Shown: one piece after another, positions 23,338 through 32,439 of the stretch
Numbering within the stretch: position 1 is the stretch's first letter
How the letters are laid out: each line of letters starts with the position of its first letter
Origin: a virus
DNA: 64,000 nt
IMG/VR virus record: IMGVR_UViG_3300031857_000046
Span: 47,138-111,137 of that record
Strand: one strand, 5' to 3'
Program-made: the position numbers and the translations under genes
Notes under the pieces: generated by a model
What the model was told of the DNA's origin: nothing
The model's input: only the letters and a program-made list of their open reading frames with translations
Database searches by the model: none

Positions 23338-24763
23338 AATTAGTATCGTTTTCTCAACGAGAAAAATAGAAAATAGTTTCATTGAACATGTTAAAAAAAC
23401 ATGTATGTATAAGGGTGTTGAAGTTTTGCCTTATGAAAATAAGGGTGAATATTCTTTAACCGAAATATATAATAAGGGTTTAAACGAGGCATCAAGCGAT
23501 ATTGTTATTTTTTGTCATGACGATATCTTGTTTGAAACAAAAAATTGGGGTGAAAAAGTTTTAAAAGCTTTTGAAAAAAACCCTGAATATGGTATTCTTG
23601 GTGTTGCTGGTACTAACCACATGATTAGTGGTATGTGGTGGGAAGTGCGTAATGCGATGCATGGAACTGTTAAACATACCGATGGTGTAAAAACATGGAC
23701 AAACAAATACTCCGCAAATTACGGCAACCAATTAAAAGAAATGGTTGCTGTTGACGGTTTATTTATTGCTGTTAATAAGGCCAAAATAGAAAATGTTTTT
23801 GATGATAGATTTAAAGGTTTTCATTTTTATGATATATCATTTTGTTTATCAAACCATATTAACGGTGTCAATATTGGGTTAATATCAAATATAACAATAT
23901 TACATAAATCTGTTGGCCAAGTTAATGAACAATGGATGGAAAATAAAACTTTGTTTGAAGAAATATATGGCGATAAATTACCTATTTGTTTAAACGAAGA
24001 AACAAAACATATTATCTTCGATAAAGAATTACCAAAGATTGATATGCATGTTCTTTGTTGGAATGAGGAAAAGATTATACCATACTTCTTAAATCACTAT
24101 GAAAATTTTGTTACAAACATTATTGTTTACGATAATAAATCAAATGATAACACCAATAAACTTTTAAAAGCGCACCCAAAGGTTACTATTATACCTTATG
24201 ACACAAATGGGGAAATAAGAGATGACGCTTATCTTCAAATAAAAAACAACGCCTGGAAAAATTCAATCGGTAAAGCTGATATTGTTATAGTTTGCGATAT
24301 GGATGAATTTTTGTATGCGGAAGATTTTAAATCAGCGATTATTGAGTTTAATAACAGCGATGCCACGATAGTTAAACCAACTGGGTATGATATGATTGTT
24401 TCTGATTTTAATTTTGATTATACAAATAAATTAACAGACCTTGTTAAAACTGGTTATAAAAACAACCTCTTTGATAAGATGGTTATGTTTAAGACAAAAA
24501 ACATAACTGATATGAATTATAACGGTGGTTGTCACGTAGCGGCACCTAGAGGTAACAAAGTTAGTCTATTTGAAAATAAATTCTTATTACTACATTATAA
24601 AAGACTTGGGTTAAAATATTTTTTAAATAAAATGTCTGCTTACAGAAAAAGGTTAAGTGATTTTAATAAAAAATATAAGCTTGGTTATGAATATGAATTT
24701 GATAACAATAAACATACCGAAGATTTTAATGAGTCTTTAAATAAAATAGTTGAGGTTATTTAA
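23327..24763 (+). CDS. Two-domain glycosyltransferase (GT2-like plus GT92-like)
   Basis: 478 residues. The first half (about 1-220) is a GT-A-like domain: SHKISIVFSTRKIENSF, NKGLNEASSDIVIFCHDDILF (acidic HDD in the DxD position), and VAVDGLFIAVNKAK. The second half (about 230-478) starts a new domain: IDMHVLCWNEEKIIPYFLNHY, NIIVYDNKSNDNT, and DIVIVCDMDEFLYAED, the pattern of GT92/DUF23-like transferases. A bifunctional enzyme adding two sugars in turn is the likely reading. It overlaps the gene before it by 11 bases. The acceptor is unknown. Confidence 0.75.
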   Translation: MSHKISIVFSTRKIENSFIEHVKKTCMYKGVEVLPYENKGEYSLTEIYNKGLNEASSDIVIFCHDDILFETKNWGEKVLKAFEKNPEYGILGVAGTNHMISGMWWEVRNAMHGTVKHTDGVKTWTNKYSANYGNQLKEMVAVDGLFIAVNKAKIENVFDDRFKGFHFYDISFCLSNHINGVNIGLISNITILHKSVGQVNEQWMENKTLFEEIYGDKLPICLNEETKHIIFDKELPKIDMHVLCWNEEKIIPYFLNHYENFVTNIIVYDNKSNDNTNKLLKAHPKVTIIPYDTNGEIRDDAYLQIKNNAWKNSIGKADIVIVCDMDEFLYAEDFKSAIIEFNNSDATIVKPTGYDMIVSDFNFDYTNKLTDLVKTGYKNNLFDKMVMFKTKNITDMNYNGGCHVAAPRGNKVSLFENKFLLLHYKRLGLKYFLNKMSAYRKRLSDFNKKYKLGYEYEFDNNKHTEDFNESLNKIVEVI

Positions 24764-24796
24764 GTTTAGCAACTATTTAATTTAAAAAAATATTGT

Positions 24797-25804
24797 ATGG
24801 GATTTTTTAGGATAAAAAAAAGAGTAAAGACTGATAATAATTCTGAGGTCAATACCGTTGATTTTAATAATGAAAGTGATGACATTGTGGAAGAAAGATT
24901 ACCTGAAACGCAAAAATCTTCAATCAGAAAAAAATATACAGGTGATAACACTGGTGAACCATACATGAGTAAGCAACCAAAAATTATTAAAGTAGAAACC
25001 GAAAAACCTATAAATAAGTTTTTTAAGAAGAATGATCGTATTATAGATTATTCAATGCCAGATATAACTGAAACGTTTGGTGTTATCGATAACATTAATA
25101 AAGTAAAACCTTACCCTTTTAGACAAAGAAGATTAGCGGTCTTTATACATATGTATTACCCAGATTTATGGGATACACTAGATTCATACTTAAATAATAT
25201 CAGGTGTGATTTTGATTTATATGTTAATATTGTTATAGATAACTATGATCAAGAAACTGTGTATAAAATAATTGACAAATACCCAAATGCTAAAATAATA
25301 AAAAATATTAATAAAGGTAGGGATATCGGTGGGTTAATAACGATGTCAAAATATATTATTAAAAATCAGTATGACTCCATATATTTTATACACACAAAGA
25401 AAAGCCCGCATTTAAAAAGTGGTCATGTTTGGAGAACTGATATGTTAAACACTTTAATGGGTAGTGAAACAAAAATAACTAATTTTATAAAAGATATAAG
25501 ATATAACGATGTTGGTTTAATAGCACCTGGATTATATCTGACAAAATCAATGGGTAGTAACTACAATAACCTAAAAAGACTTTTAAATTTATATGAAATC
25601 GAATATGATTTAAATAATTTAGAGTTTTCGGCTGGAACTTTTTTCTTATGTAGTGCGGAATTAATTGAAGAAATAGGTTCATTAATGGATTTATCTTATT
25701 TTGAAGACGGTTCTGATTTAGATGGGCAGATGGCTCATGCTTTTGAAAGATTTTTACCTATACTAATAACAAAGAAAATTAATAAAACAACAAAATATGT
25801 CTAA
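24797..25804 (+). CDS. RgpF-like rhamnan synthesis family protein
   Basis: 335 residues. Residues about 115-300 hold the RgpF (rhamnan synthesis F) pattern: LAVFIHMYYPDLWDTLDSYL, FDLYVNIVID, NINKGRDIGGLI, YDSIYFIHTKKSPHL and RTDMLNTLMGS, then VGLIAPG. These proteins process rhamnose-containing polysaccharides and are often fused to or neighbour glycosyltransferases. The first ~100 residues are a charged, disordered extension. It overlaps the WbsX-like gene by 8 bases, so the two probably act in the same pathway. Function beyond the family name is not established. Confidence 0.8.
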   Translation: MGFFRIKKRVKTDNNSEVNTVDFNNESDDIVEERLPETQKSSIRKKYTGDNTGEPYMSKQPKIIKVETEKPINKFFKKNDRIIDYSMPDITETFGVIDNINKVKPYPFRQRRLAVFIHMYYPDLWDTLDSYLNNIRCDFDLYVNIVIDNYDQETVYKIIDKYPNAKIIKNINKGRDIGGLITMSKYIIKNQYDSIYFIHTKKSPHLKSGHVWRTDMLNTLMGSETKITNFIKDIRYNDVGLIAPGLYLTKSMGSNYNNLKRLLNLYEIEYDLNNLEFSAGTFFLCSAELIEEIGSLMDLSYFEDGSDLDGQMAHAFERFLPILITKKINKTTKYV

Positions 25805-26879
25805 GCCAAAAATTATTTGTTTTTATTTACCACAATTCCATCCTTTTGACGAAAACGATACTTTTTGGGGGCGTGGTTTTACCGAGTGGAATAATTTATA
25901 TGATGTAAAAACATTTCACAAAGACCAAAAATTTATGAGAACATCATATGAATTTGGGGATTATGATTTAAGAAGTTATAAAGTTAGAAAAAGACATGCT
26001 GAATTAGCTAAAGAGCATGGTATTGACGGTTTTTGTCTTTACCATTATTGGTTTTATGGGCACCCAGGTAATAAAGTTATGTACGAAGTTGCGGAAAGGA
26101 TGTTAGAAGACGGTGAACCAAACATAAATTTTTGTTTTGAATGGGCAAATGAACCGTGGACAAAAACATGGGATGGGATGGAGAAAAACTATCTGATTAA
26201 ACAAGAGTATGGTTCTGAAAAAGACTGGACCGAACATTTTAATTATTTACTTAAGTTTTTTAAACATAAAAATTACATAAAAGTGGATAATAAACCAATG
26301 TTTCTTGTTTATAGAATGGAGCATTTTAAAGAGTTTGATAAATTTAAAGATTTTTTTAATCAACTGGCTATAAAAGAAGGTTTTGACGGAATTATTTTTT
26401 CACAAACATTAAACCATTTTAACCAGGATGGTAGTAATTATGGTGTTAATAAAAACGCTGATGCTTATATTGAATACCACCCAATGTTCATAAATAGGTT
26501 TTCTAAACCAGAACCAGAAAGCAATGAAAAAGCGACAATTTTTTATGCGCCAAAAAAATGGGAAAAAATTGTTAAATTTAAAAAACCAGAAGAAATTGGT
26601 GACAAGCCGTACATACGTGGTTTTTATAGCGGTTGGGATTCTTCGCCAAGAGCTAAGAATAGATCGGCTACTATTGATCTTTACAATGACCCAAAAACCT
26701 TTGAATTTTATTTAAAACAACAAATAGAAAATGTTGTTGAAGATAACAACGAACCGTATAATTATTTATTTATTTTTGCCTGGAATGAGTGGGGTGAAGG
26801 TGCGGTAATTGAACCAAGTGATTTATACGGAAATCAATATTTACTTGCTATAAAAAATTCATTGAATGGCGTTAAATAA
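25797..26879 (+). CDS. WbsX-like glycan-processing protein (GH99-like)
   Basis: 360 residues that open with the hallmark KIICFYLPQFHPFDENDTFWGRGFTEWNNL and continue with GIDGFCLYHYWFYG, NFCFEWANEPW and, near the C-terminus, IFAWNEWGEGAVIEP. This is the WbsX/DUF5010-like family, common in O-antigen and exopolysaccharide clusters, related in fold to GH99 and often called a glycosyltransferase. The conserved acidic residues in NEPW and WNEWGEG are intact. It overlaps both flanking genes (8 and 14 bases). It probably acts on the same sugar chain as the RgpF-like protein. Confidence 0.88.
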   Translation: MSKPKIICFYLPQFHPFDENDTFWGRGFTEWNNLYDVKTFHKDQKFMRTSYEFGDYDLRSYKVRKRHAELAKEHGIDGFCLYHYWFYGHPGNKVMYEVAERMLEDGEPNINFCFEWANEPWTKTWDGMEKNYLIKQEYGSEKDWTEHFNYLLKFFKHKNYIKVDNKPMFLVYRMEHFKEFDKFKDFFNQLAIKEGFDGIIFSQTLNHFNQDGSNYGVNKNADAYIEYHPMFINRFSKPEPESNEKATIFYAPKKWEKIVKFKKPEEIGDKPYIRGFYSGWDSSPRAKNRSATIDLYNDPKTFEFYLKQQIENVVEDNNEPYNYLFIFAWNEWGEGAVIEPSDLYGNQYLLAIKNSLNGVK

Positions 26880-27507
26880 AGTCTGCATAATATCATTAAA
26901 ATATTTAGAACCGTATTGGGAGTCAACGCAAAAAAATATAGTTGACTCGAAATTGCCAGTAATATACGTTGACAGGGGTGGTGTTGGCTCAATGACAACA
27001 GCTTTTAATAGTTGCATACCAAAATTACACGAATTGTTTAATGATAATTTACCAGAATATTTGTTTTTTGTAACAAATAATAATTTTACATTAGATACTA
27101 TTAATAGATTAGTTGAATCAATGGATAGTACAGGTTTTGCTGCAATACACCCAACACATGATAGTGATCACCCATCTCATGTGAATAATAAATCTGGACA
27201 AGTTATTGAAACAAAATACATTGAGTGGACATCACCAATTGTTAGAACTGATTTGTTTTTAAAATATCCTTTAAATGAAAATTATCATTATTGGTTTTTT
27301 GATTTGGTTTGGAGTTTTGAAATCAAAAAGCTTGGTTATAAAATTGGTGTCGATCATGGCGCTTTTGTTGATCACAGGTATCTTGTGAAAGATTTATCAA
27401 ACCCAATATCCAAAAAAAGAAAAGAATTAAGAGACGCTAGAAATGCTATTGAATATCAAATACTAAATAAGGATTATGGTAATAATTGGCAATTAATTCT
27501 TATGTAA
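26866..27507 (+). CDS. Glycosyltransferase-like protein, GT2-type fold
   Basis: 213 residues. N-terminal NKVCIISLKYLEPYWES, then VIYVDRGGVGSMTTAFNSCIPKL and LPEYLFFVTNNNFTLDTINRLVE, resemble a small GT-A glycosyltransferase core with a poor DxD. VRTDLFLKYPLNENYHYWFFDLVWSFEIKKLGYKIGVDHGAFVDHRY near the C-terminus matches the end of GT2 proteins, where an acceptor-side Asp-Trp motif and a buried HR occur. It overlaps WbsX by 14 bases. A glycosyltransferase is the most likely role, but the donor-binding aspartates are not clear. Confidence 0.6.
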   Translation: MALNKVCIISLKYLEPYWESTQKNIVDSKLPVIYVDRGGVGSMTTAFNSCIPKLHELFNDNLPEYLFFVTNNNFTLDTINRLVESMDSTGFAAIHPTHDSDHPSHVNNKSGQVIETKYIEWTSPIVRTDLFLKYPLNENYHYWFFDLVWSFEIKKLGYKIGVDHGAFVDHRYLVKDLSNPISKKRKELRDARNAIEYQILNKDYGNNWQLILM

Positions 27508-27517
27508 ATAAATTTAG

Positions 27518-27955
27518 ATGGAAGTAACAAAAATATTAATTGATTTTGATGGTGTCTTAACGGATGGTAAGATATATTATACACACAATGGTGAACAGTT
27601 TAAAGGTACCAACACACGTGATGTTAGGGCTATTAGGGAATTAATATCATATGGATATGATGTTATTATATTAACTGCAAGTAGTTGGCCAGGTTCAGAA
27701 ACTTTCGCCAAAAAAACGGGATCGGAGATTGTTATATCAAAGGATAAAAAACTTTTTGCCGACCAGTTAAACGAAAAATTTATTGCTGTTGGTGATGATG
27801 TCTGGGATCTTGGTTTAATAGAAAAATCAGAAAGATTCTTCGCACCAAAAGATTGCGATAGGGCAATTCGTTATAGTAGTAATAAAATTGAAATACTTAA
27901 CTGTAAAGGCGGTGAAGGCGTTATAGCCGAACTGGTATGGTTATTATGTAAATAA
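27518..27955 (+). CDS. KdsC-like HAD phosphatase
   Basis: 145 residues. It carries the HAD motifs: ILIDFDGVLTDGKIYY (motif I, two Asp), VIILTASSWPG (motif II Thr), the Lys of KDKKLFADQL, and VGDDVWDLGLIEKS (motif IV DD). FDGVLTDG with a following basic turn is typical of KdsC/NeuA-type sugar-phosphate phosphatases, which work as tetramers without a cap domain. It is shorter than KdsC (about 170-190) but keeps all catalytic residues. It probably supplies an unphosphorylated nonulosonate or similar sugar for the surrounding glycan genes. 10 bases separate it from the previous gene. Confidence 0.8.
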   Translation: MEVTKILIDFDGVLTDGKIYYTHNGEQFKGTNTRDVRAIRELISYGYDVIILTASSWPGSETFAKKTGSEIVISKDKKLFADQLNEKFIAVGDDVWDLGLIEKSERFFAPKDCDRAIRYSSNKIEILNCKGGEGVIAELVWLLCK

Positions 27956-27974
27956 ATAAAAACAAAAAAAATCT

Positions 27975-28739
27975 ATGAACACAAACAAAACAAAAACATC
28001 TTCTAGAAGAACAAGAAAAAAATTAACACCTGAAGAGGAGTATGAAGCTTTTGAGGCTATTAACAGAGCGCATAGCGGCAACGTTCTTGATAAGATGAAA
28101 ATTGACATCAAGTGTAAAACACAAAATCAAAAAAAATTAGTAACTGAAATAAAAAACAAAGAGATTGTTATTTGTTCTGGGTTACCAGGTACTGGTAAAA
28201 CCTTCTTATCTTGCGCTGTAGCGCTAGAACTCCTTAAGACTGACCCTAAATACCGAAAAATTGTTATCGTTAAATCTGTAACAACTTTGAAAGATGAGGA
28301 GATTGGGTTTTTAAAAGGTACTATGAAAGAAAAGATGGAACCATTTATGTACTCATTTATGCATAATTTTGAAAAAGTGGTTGGTAGACATAATGTCGAG
28401 CTTTTAAGGGCTAATAATATGATTGAGGAAATGCCTATTGCTTATATGAGAGGTATTAATATTGATAACTCAATCACAATTATTGACGAGGCCCAAAACA
28501 TCTCAATTGATAATATTAGAACTATTATGACCAGACTTGGTGAGAATTCTAAAATGATATTCTTGGGTGACGAGAATCAAATTGATATGAAAAAGAAGGG
28601 TGAAAGTTCTTTAAATTTCATTATCCAAAAATTTAGCGATTTTGACGAAGTTGGTACAATTACTTTGGGTGAGGATGATGTTGTTAGAAACCCGCTAATT
28701 AAAAAAATCGAAAAAATATTTAACGAAAGTAAAATGTAG
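27975..28739 (+). CDS. phoH: PhoH-like ATPase
   Basis: 254 residues with a Walker A GLPGTGKTFLS (about residues 73-83), Walker B ITIIDEAQNI (about 171-180) and PhoH-specific phrases KLVTEIKNKEIVICSGLPGTG, PIAYMRGINIDNSITIIDEAQ and TRLGENSKMIFLGDENQID (sensor region). Phage PhoH proteins are very common in marine and T4-like phages; an RNA-helicase or phosphate-stress role has been proposed but is not settled. It is in the middle of the glycan island with a 19-base gap before it. The N-terminus is Lys/Arg/Thr-rich. Confidence 0.93.
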   Translation: MNTNKTKTSSRRTRKKLTPEEEYEAFEAINRAHSGNVLDKMKIDIKCKTQNQKKLVTEIKNKEIVICSGLPGTGKTFLSCAVALELLKTDPKYRKIVIVKSVTTLKDEEIGFLKGTMKEKMEPFMYSFMHNFEKVVGRHNVELLRANNMIEEMPIAYMRGINIDNSITIIDEAQNISIDNIRTIMTRLGENSKMIFLGDENQIDMKKKGESSLNFIIQKFSDFDEVGTITLGEDDVVRNPLIKKIEKIFNESKM

Positions 28740-28791
28740 ACTTTATTTTAGGCTGAAACCATGTTATTTTTATACAAAAATAATCCATAAT

Positions 28792-29427
28792 ATGGTAATA
28801 GGTATTACGATAAATAACATTTTAAGAGAACACGTTAGTAAGTTAAAGGATTTATATGAATTTGAGTTTGAAAAAGAACCTATTTTACCTATAAATCCTT
28901 TTGACTTATCTAAATCATTCCCAGATATTGAGGGTGAAACTGTTGACACAAATTTTGAAGTTGACAAAGAATTGGAGCTGTCCGAAAATAAAAAAGACAC
29001 TTCTTTTAATTTAAGTAGATTCATGTATGAAGATGCGTGTTTTGAAGTATTTGGCCGTGTTGAGGAGAGCCAACCTGGGATTATTAAACAGATATCCGAT
29101 TTTTCAAATAAAAACAAAATAAAAATCGTTTTATTGAATAACGAGAGTCAAAGATCCAAATCAGCCACACTATTTTTTCTAAGTAAAAATTATTACAATC
29201 TTGAGCAAATAATCTTCCCAAGTAAGTGGAAAGATTTTTGGTCGCATTGCGATGTTTTGGTTACAGATAACCCTAAACTGTTAAAAACCAAACCAAAGGA
29301 TAAAATATCGATAAAATACAAAAATGATTTTAATGTTGACATTAAATCAGATTATACTATAATTAACATTGAAGAATTATTTAAAATCCTAAAAAAATTA
29401 AAGAAAGAACAAAATGGAAAAAACTAA
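28792..29427 (+). CDS. HAD-like protein lacking the catalytic aspartates
   Basis: 211 residues. The N-terminus IGITINNILREHVSKL looks like the opening of a 5'(3')-nucleotidase (IGIDIDNVLRD) in which both Asp are replaced (ITIN). Later KIVLLNNESQRSKSATLFFLSK, IFPSKWKDFW (the conserved Lys) and DVLVTDNPKLL match HAD motifs II-IV in order. It therefore seems to be a HAD-fold protein that has lost its nucleophile, perhaps a regulatory or binding protein. It overlaps the following glycosyltransferase by 14 bases and lies 52 bases after phoH. The reading is from motif order only. Confidence 0.55.
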   Translation: MVIGITINNILREHVSKLKDLYEFEFEKEPILPINPFDLSKSFPDIEGETVDTNFEVDKELELSENKKDTSFNLSRFMYEDACFEVFGRVEESQPGIIKQISDFSNKNKIKIVLLNNESQRSKSATLFFLSKNYYNLEQIIFPSKWKDFWSHCDVLVTDNPKLLKTKPKDKISIKYKNDFNVDIKSDYTIINIEELFKILKKLKKEQNGKN

Positions 29428-30496
29428 CGAAATAGTTAAAAACATTGAATCAGCTATAAGTAAGATTCAAAACAAAGAACAAAAAATTGTTTTTTTGGTC
29501 CCAGACACTAAGGGTAATGCTAAATCAAGCGTTATTCACTTATATAAGCAAGCGTTAACACTTAAAAACTTAGGTTATAACGTTAGTATGCTACACGAAA
29601 AAAATGACTACATTAAAGTTGGGTCATGGTTAACGCCAGAATGCGATGAACTAGAGCATCTATCAATCGAAGATAACAATTTGGTTGTTGGTGCGTCAGA
29701 TTTTATTATTGTACCAGAGGTGTACGGTAGTGTTTTTGAACAAATAAATAAAATGCCTTTAGAGAAAGTTATTTACGTACAATCATTTGATTACATGCTT
29801 GAAGCTTTTGCTCCTGGTAAATCTTGGGTTGATTTAGGTGCTGAGGAATGTATCACAACATCAAACACACTTAAAACAATGATTGAAGATACGGTTCCAG
29901 TTGAAGATGTTCAATTTATTGAACCAGCTATTTCAAACGAAACTTTCAATTTAAACGACAAACCGCAAAAACCTATTATTGCAATATATTGTCGTGAAGC
30001 TAGAAAAGCGGCTAAAATGATTAAGTCGTTTTACTTAAAATATCCAATCTACAGGTTTGTTTCTTTTAAAGATATGCACACAATGCCACAGGATACTTTT
30101 GCTAAGAACTTAAAGGAATGTTGTGTTTCTATATGGATTGATGATGACTCATCATTTGGTAGATACCCAGTTGAATCAATTAAATGTAATGTACCTGTTA
30201 TCGGTAAAGTACCTAATATTATCCCAGAGTGGATGACAGATGAAAATGGGGTTTGGGTTTATGACGAAAATCAAATACCTGAAATTTTATCTAGTTACAT
30301 TAAAAATTGGTTAGAAGATACTTTACCAGAAAATTTATTAAATGTGGCAAAAACTGTCGATGGTAGATATACTGAAGAGACTTTTGAAAAAAGTACTAAA
30401 GAGGTTTATGAATATCTTTTTAACAAGAAAATTTCAAAACTAGAAACAATAAAAGAAAATTTTAAAAAAGACCTAGAACAAAATGAACAAAACTAA
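29414..30496 (+). CDS. Glycosyltransferase, GT4-like
   Basis: 360 residues. The opening QKIVFLVPDTKGNAKSSVIHLYKQALTLKNLGYNVSML is a GT-B N-terminal domain with the usual 'nucleotide-free' acceptor fold. EKVIYVQSFDYMLEAF, ECITTSNTLKTMI and FIEPAISNETFNL form the linker. The C-terminal part has PIIAIYCREARKAAKMIKSFY, RFVSFKDM and CCVSIWIDDDSSFGRYPVESIKCNVPVIGK, where the ESI glutamate is in the position of the GT4 catalytic E-x7-E. It overlaps both neighbours (14 bases). Part of the first glycan island. Confidence 0.75.
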   Translation: MEKTNEIVKNIESAISKIQNKEQKIVFLVPDTKGNAKSSVIHLYKQALTLKNLGYNVSMLHEKNDYIKVGSWLTPECDELEHLSIEDNNLVVGASDFIIVPEVYGSVFEQINKMPLEKVIYVQSFDYMLEAFAPGKSWVDLGAEECITTSNTLKTMIEDTVPVEDVQFIEPAISNETFNLNDKPQKPIIAIYCREARKAAKMIKSFYLKYPIYRFVSFKDMHTMPQDTFAKNLKECCVSIWIDDDSSFGRYPVESIKCNVPVIGKVPNIIPEWMTDENGVWVYDENQIPEILSSYIKNWLEDTLPENLLNVAKTVDGRYTEETFEKSTKEVYEYLFNKKISKLETIKENFKKDLEQNEQN

Positions 30497-31313
30497 TTTA
30501 ACCGTTATAATTCCCGTACACTCAGTTGCTGATATTGGGAAACAAAAATTTGATGATTTATTCGATATAGCTTTATCATCAATCAGTAGAAATGAAACCA
30601 AACCAGAAAAGGTATTAATTGTAAGATGTAATTGCGTTGAAGTTGACGCTAAGTTAGAATCAATGGATTTTTCAAAATACGATTTGAACGTTGAAGTCAT
30701 AGCAAATGATGGGGATACCGACTATCAAAGTCAAATAAATTACGCAGCAAAGCATGTTGACACAGAATACATGTCGATCTTAGAGTTTGATGATGAGGTA
30801 TCAAAAACATGGTATGGTAACGTTAAAACACATATTGAAGCTTATCCAGAAGTTGATATGTTTTTACCTATTGTTAATGATGTTTCTGAAGATAACAGTT
30901 TTATAGGTTTATCAAATGAAGCTGTCTGGGCCTACAACTTTACCGAATCACTTGGTAATGTTGATTTAGAATGTTTATTGGAATACCCAAACATCAGTCT
31001 TTGTGGTATGGTTATTAAAACAGCTGTTTTTAACGAAATTAACGGGTTTAAACAAATTAAGTTAACATTTAATTATGAATTTTTGTTACGTTTTCATAAA
31101 AACGGACATAAATCAATGGTTATTCCAAAAATTGGTTACAAACATGTTAACATGAGACAAGAATCATTGTTCTGGTTATATAAAAACAGTGAAGCTGTTG
31201 AATATAAAATGGACCCTAAACAAGCTTTATTTTGGATGGAAACCGCTAAAAAAGAATATTTGTTTAACGATGATAGGTATATAATATATGAGGAAAATGA
31301 AGTTAGTGAATAA
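30483..31313 (+). CDS. Glycosyltransferase family 2
   Basis: 276 residues with a GT-A opening, NLTVIIPVHSVADIGKQKFDDLFDIALSSI, then KVLIVRCNCVEVDAK, INYAAKHVDTEYMSILEFDDEVSKTWYGN (a FDDE in the DxD site) and, C-terminally, CGMVIKTAVFNEINGFKQIKLTFNYEFLLRFHKNGHK. It probably uses a nucleotide-sugar donor with inversion. It overlaps the preceding GT by 14 bases and the late sigma gene by one base. The close linking with the sigma gene means it may be expressed just before late transcription. Confidence 0.82.
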   Translation: MNKTNLTVIIPVHSVADIGKQKFDDLFDIALSSISRNETKPEKVLIVRCNCVEVDAKLESMDFSKYDLNVEVIANDGDTDYQSQINYAAKHVDTEYMSILEFDDEVSKTWYGNVKTHIEAYPEVDMFLPIVNDVSEDNSFIGLSNEAVWAYNFTESLGNVDLECLLEYPNISLCGMVIKTAVFNEINGFKQIKLTFNYEFLLRFHKNGHKSMVIPKIGYKHVNMRQESLFWLYKNSEAVEYKMDPKQALFWMETAKKEYLFNDDRYIIYEENEVSE

Positions 31314-32026
31314 TGGCAAGACAGAAAAAAGATCGCAACTACTATGGTGTAGACCAGGAAAAAGCGGTGATCATGTTTCTGGAAGCTAAAACGGTTGGTG
31401 AAAGAGAAAAAATTTATAGAGAATACTTACAAGAACCTATCAATACCATGATAGAAAGTATTATCAGAACTTATAAATTATATAGACAATCATACGAATT
31501 CCACGATTTACATGCTGACACGCTGTCATTCTTGATGACAAAATTTGATAAATTTAAACCTGAAAAGGGTAAAAGATCATTTTCGTACTTCGGTACAATA
31601 TGTAAAAATTACCTTTTTGGTGAAATGGTCAAAGAATATAAGAAAAATACATCTATCGTTGACATTGATCAATCAGAGGGTGATATTTTAAAAAGAGATG
31701 AATTATTATATCGTATTGATAATGAAGATCTTGACCTAACACTTTTTATTGAAACTTTAGCCAGCAATATAAAAGATGAATTGAAATCGGATGATTTAAG
31801 TGAGAACGAATTTAAAGTCGGCCATTCACTGGTTAAAATACTTGAGGAGTGGCGTGAGCTATTTTCACAAGTTAATGACGGTAAAAACTCACCAAAATTC
31901 AATAAAAACCTAATATTATTATACATTCGTAATATGACTGGCCTAAATACTAAGGAAATTAGGAACAGTATGAAAAGATTTAAGTCATTATACCGTATTT
32001 TTAAGGATAATTATTTAGATGGTTGA
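31313..32026 (+). CDS. 55: Late-transcription sigma factor, T4 gp55-like
   Basis: 237 residues. The core (about 20-120) is a sigma region 2-like helical domain: ERE..REYLQEPINTMIESIIRTYKLYRQSYEFHDLHADTLSFLMTKFDKFKPEKGKRSFSYFGTICKNYLFGEMVKEYKK, where the KGKRSFSYFGTICKN phrase marks the DNA-melting and core-binding helix. T4 gp55 is 185 aa; this one has a longer C-terminal domain (about 130-237) which is charged. It directs host RNA polymerase to phage late promoters, plausibly the GATATTTATA motif seen before the structural genes. It ends the first glycan island and is followed by a late motif and structural genes. Confidence 0.85.
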   Translation: MARQKKDRNYYGVDQEKAVIMFLEAKTVGEREKIYREYLQEPINTMIESIIRTYKLYRQSYEFHDLHADTLSFLMTKFDKFKPEKGKRSFSYFGTICKNYLFGEMVKEYKKNTSIVDIDQSEGDILKRDELLYRIDNEDLDLTLFIETLASNIKDELKSDDLSENEFKVGHSLVKILEEWRELFSQVNDGKNSPKFNKNLILLYIRNMTGLNTKEIRNSMKRFKSLYRIFKDNYLDG

Positions 32027-32034
32027 TATTTATA
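32025..32034 (+). promoter_or_regulatory. Putative phage late promoter motif
   Basis: GATATTTATA, exact consensus, overlapping the last codon of the late sigma gene and 16 bases before the ATG at 32051. Confidence 0.6.
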
Positions 32035-32050
32035 TGAAATAACATTTATT

Positions 32051-32437
32051 ATGGTACCAAAAAAGAAAAAAGTTGACGTTTCAGAGGATAGCATGAAAGA
32101 GCTCATGCAAGAGACTTATAATGAAATTGTTGACGAAAGAAATAGAGCCTTAACAGCTTACAAAAAGTTTACAAAGGATATCAATGAAAATTCTGATATT
32201 GCTTTAGTTGGTAAAATTACGAATGATTTATTAAAAATAATCGATTCATCAATTGAAAAAAAACTAAGGTTAATCAAAATCCAAGGTGACATACTTTATA
32301 AATCTGGTAAACCATCCGATGCCGCTGGTGTTGGAAATATGACAATTACCGATGAGGATAGGAAATGGGCTGAGGATTTTATCAAAAAACAAGCAACTAC
32401 AAGTGAATCGGATACGAACGAAAAAGAGTATGAATAA
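32051..32437 (+). CDS. Hypothetical helical protein, 128 aa
   Basis: Not recognised with confidence. It is nearly all helical: a Lys-rich start (VPKKKKVDVSEDSMKELMQETYNEIVDERNRAL), then TNDLLKIIDSSIEKKLRLIKIQGDIL, then a TITDEDRKWAEDFIKK helix and an acidic tail. The size and helix pattern could fit a small terminase subunit (T4 gp16 type) or a late co-activator (gp33 type), but no diagnostic motif (such as the gp33 clamp-binding tail) is visible. The gene is directly downstream of the late sigma gene behind a consensus late motif and 2 bases before the next gene. Confidence 0.65.
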   Translation: MVPKKKKVDVSEDSMKELMQETYNEIVDERNRALTAYKKFTKDINENSDIALVGKITNDLLKIIDSSIEKKLRLIKIQGDILYKSGKPSDAAGVGNMTITDEDRKWAEDFIKKQATTSESDTNEKEYE

Positions 32438-32439
32438 TA

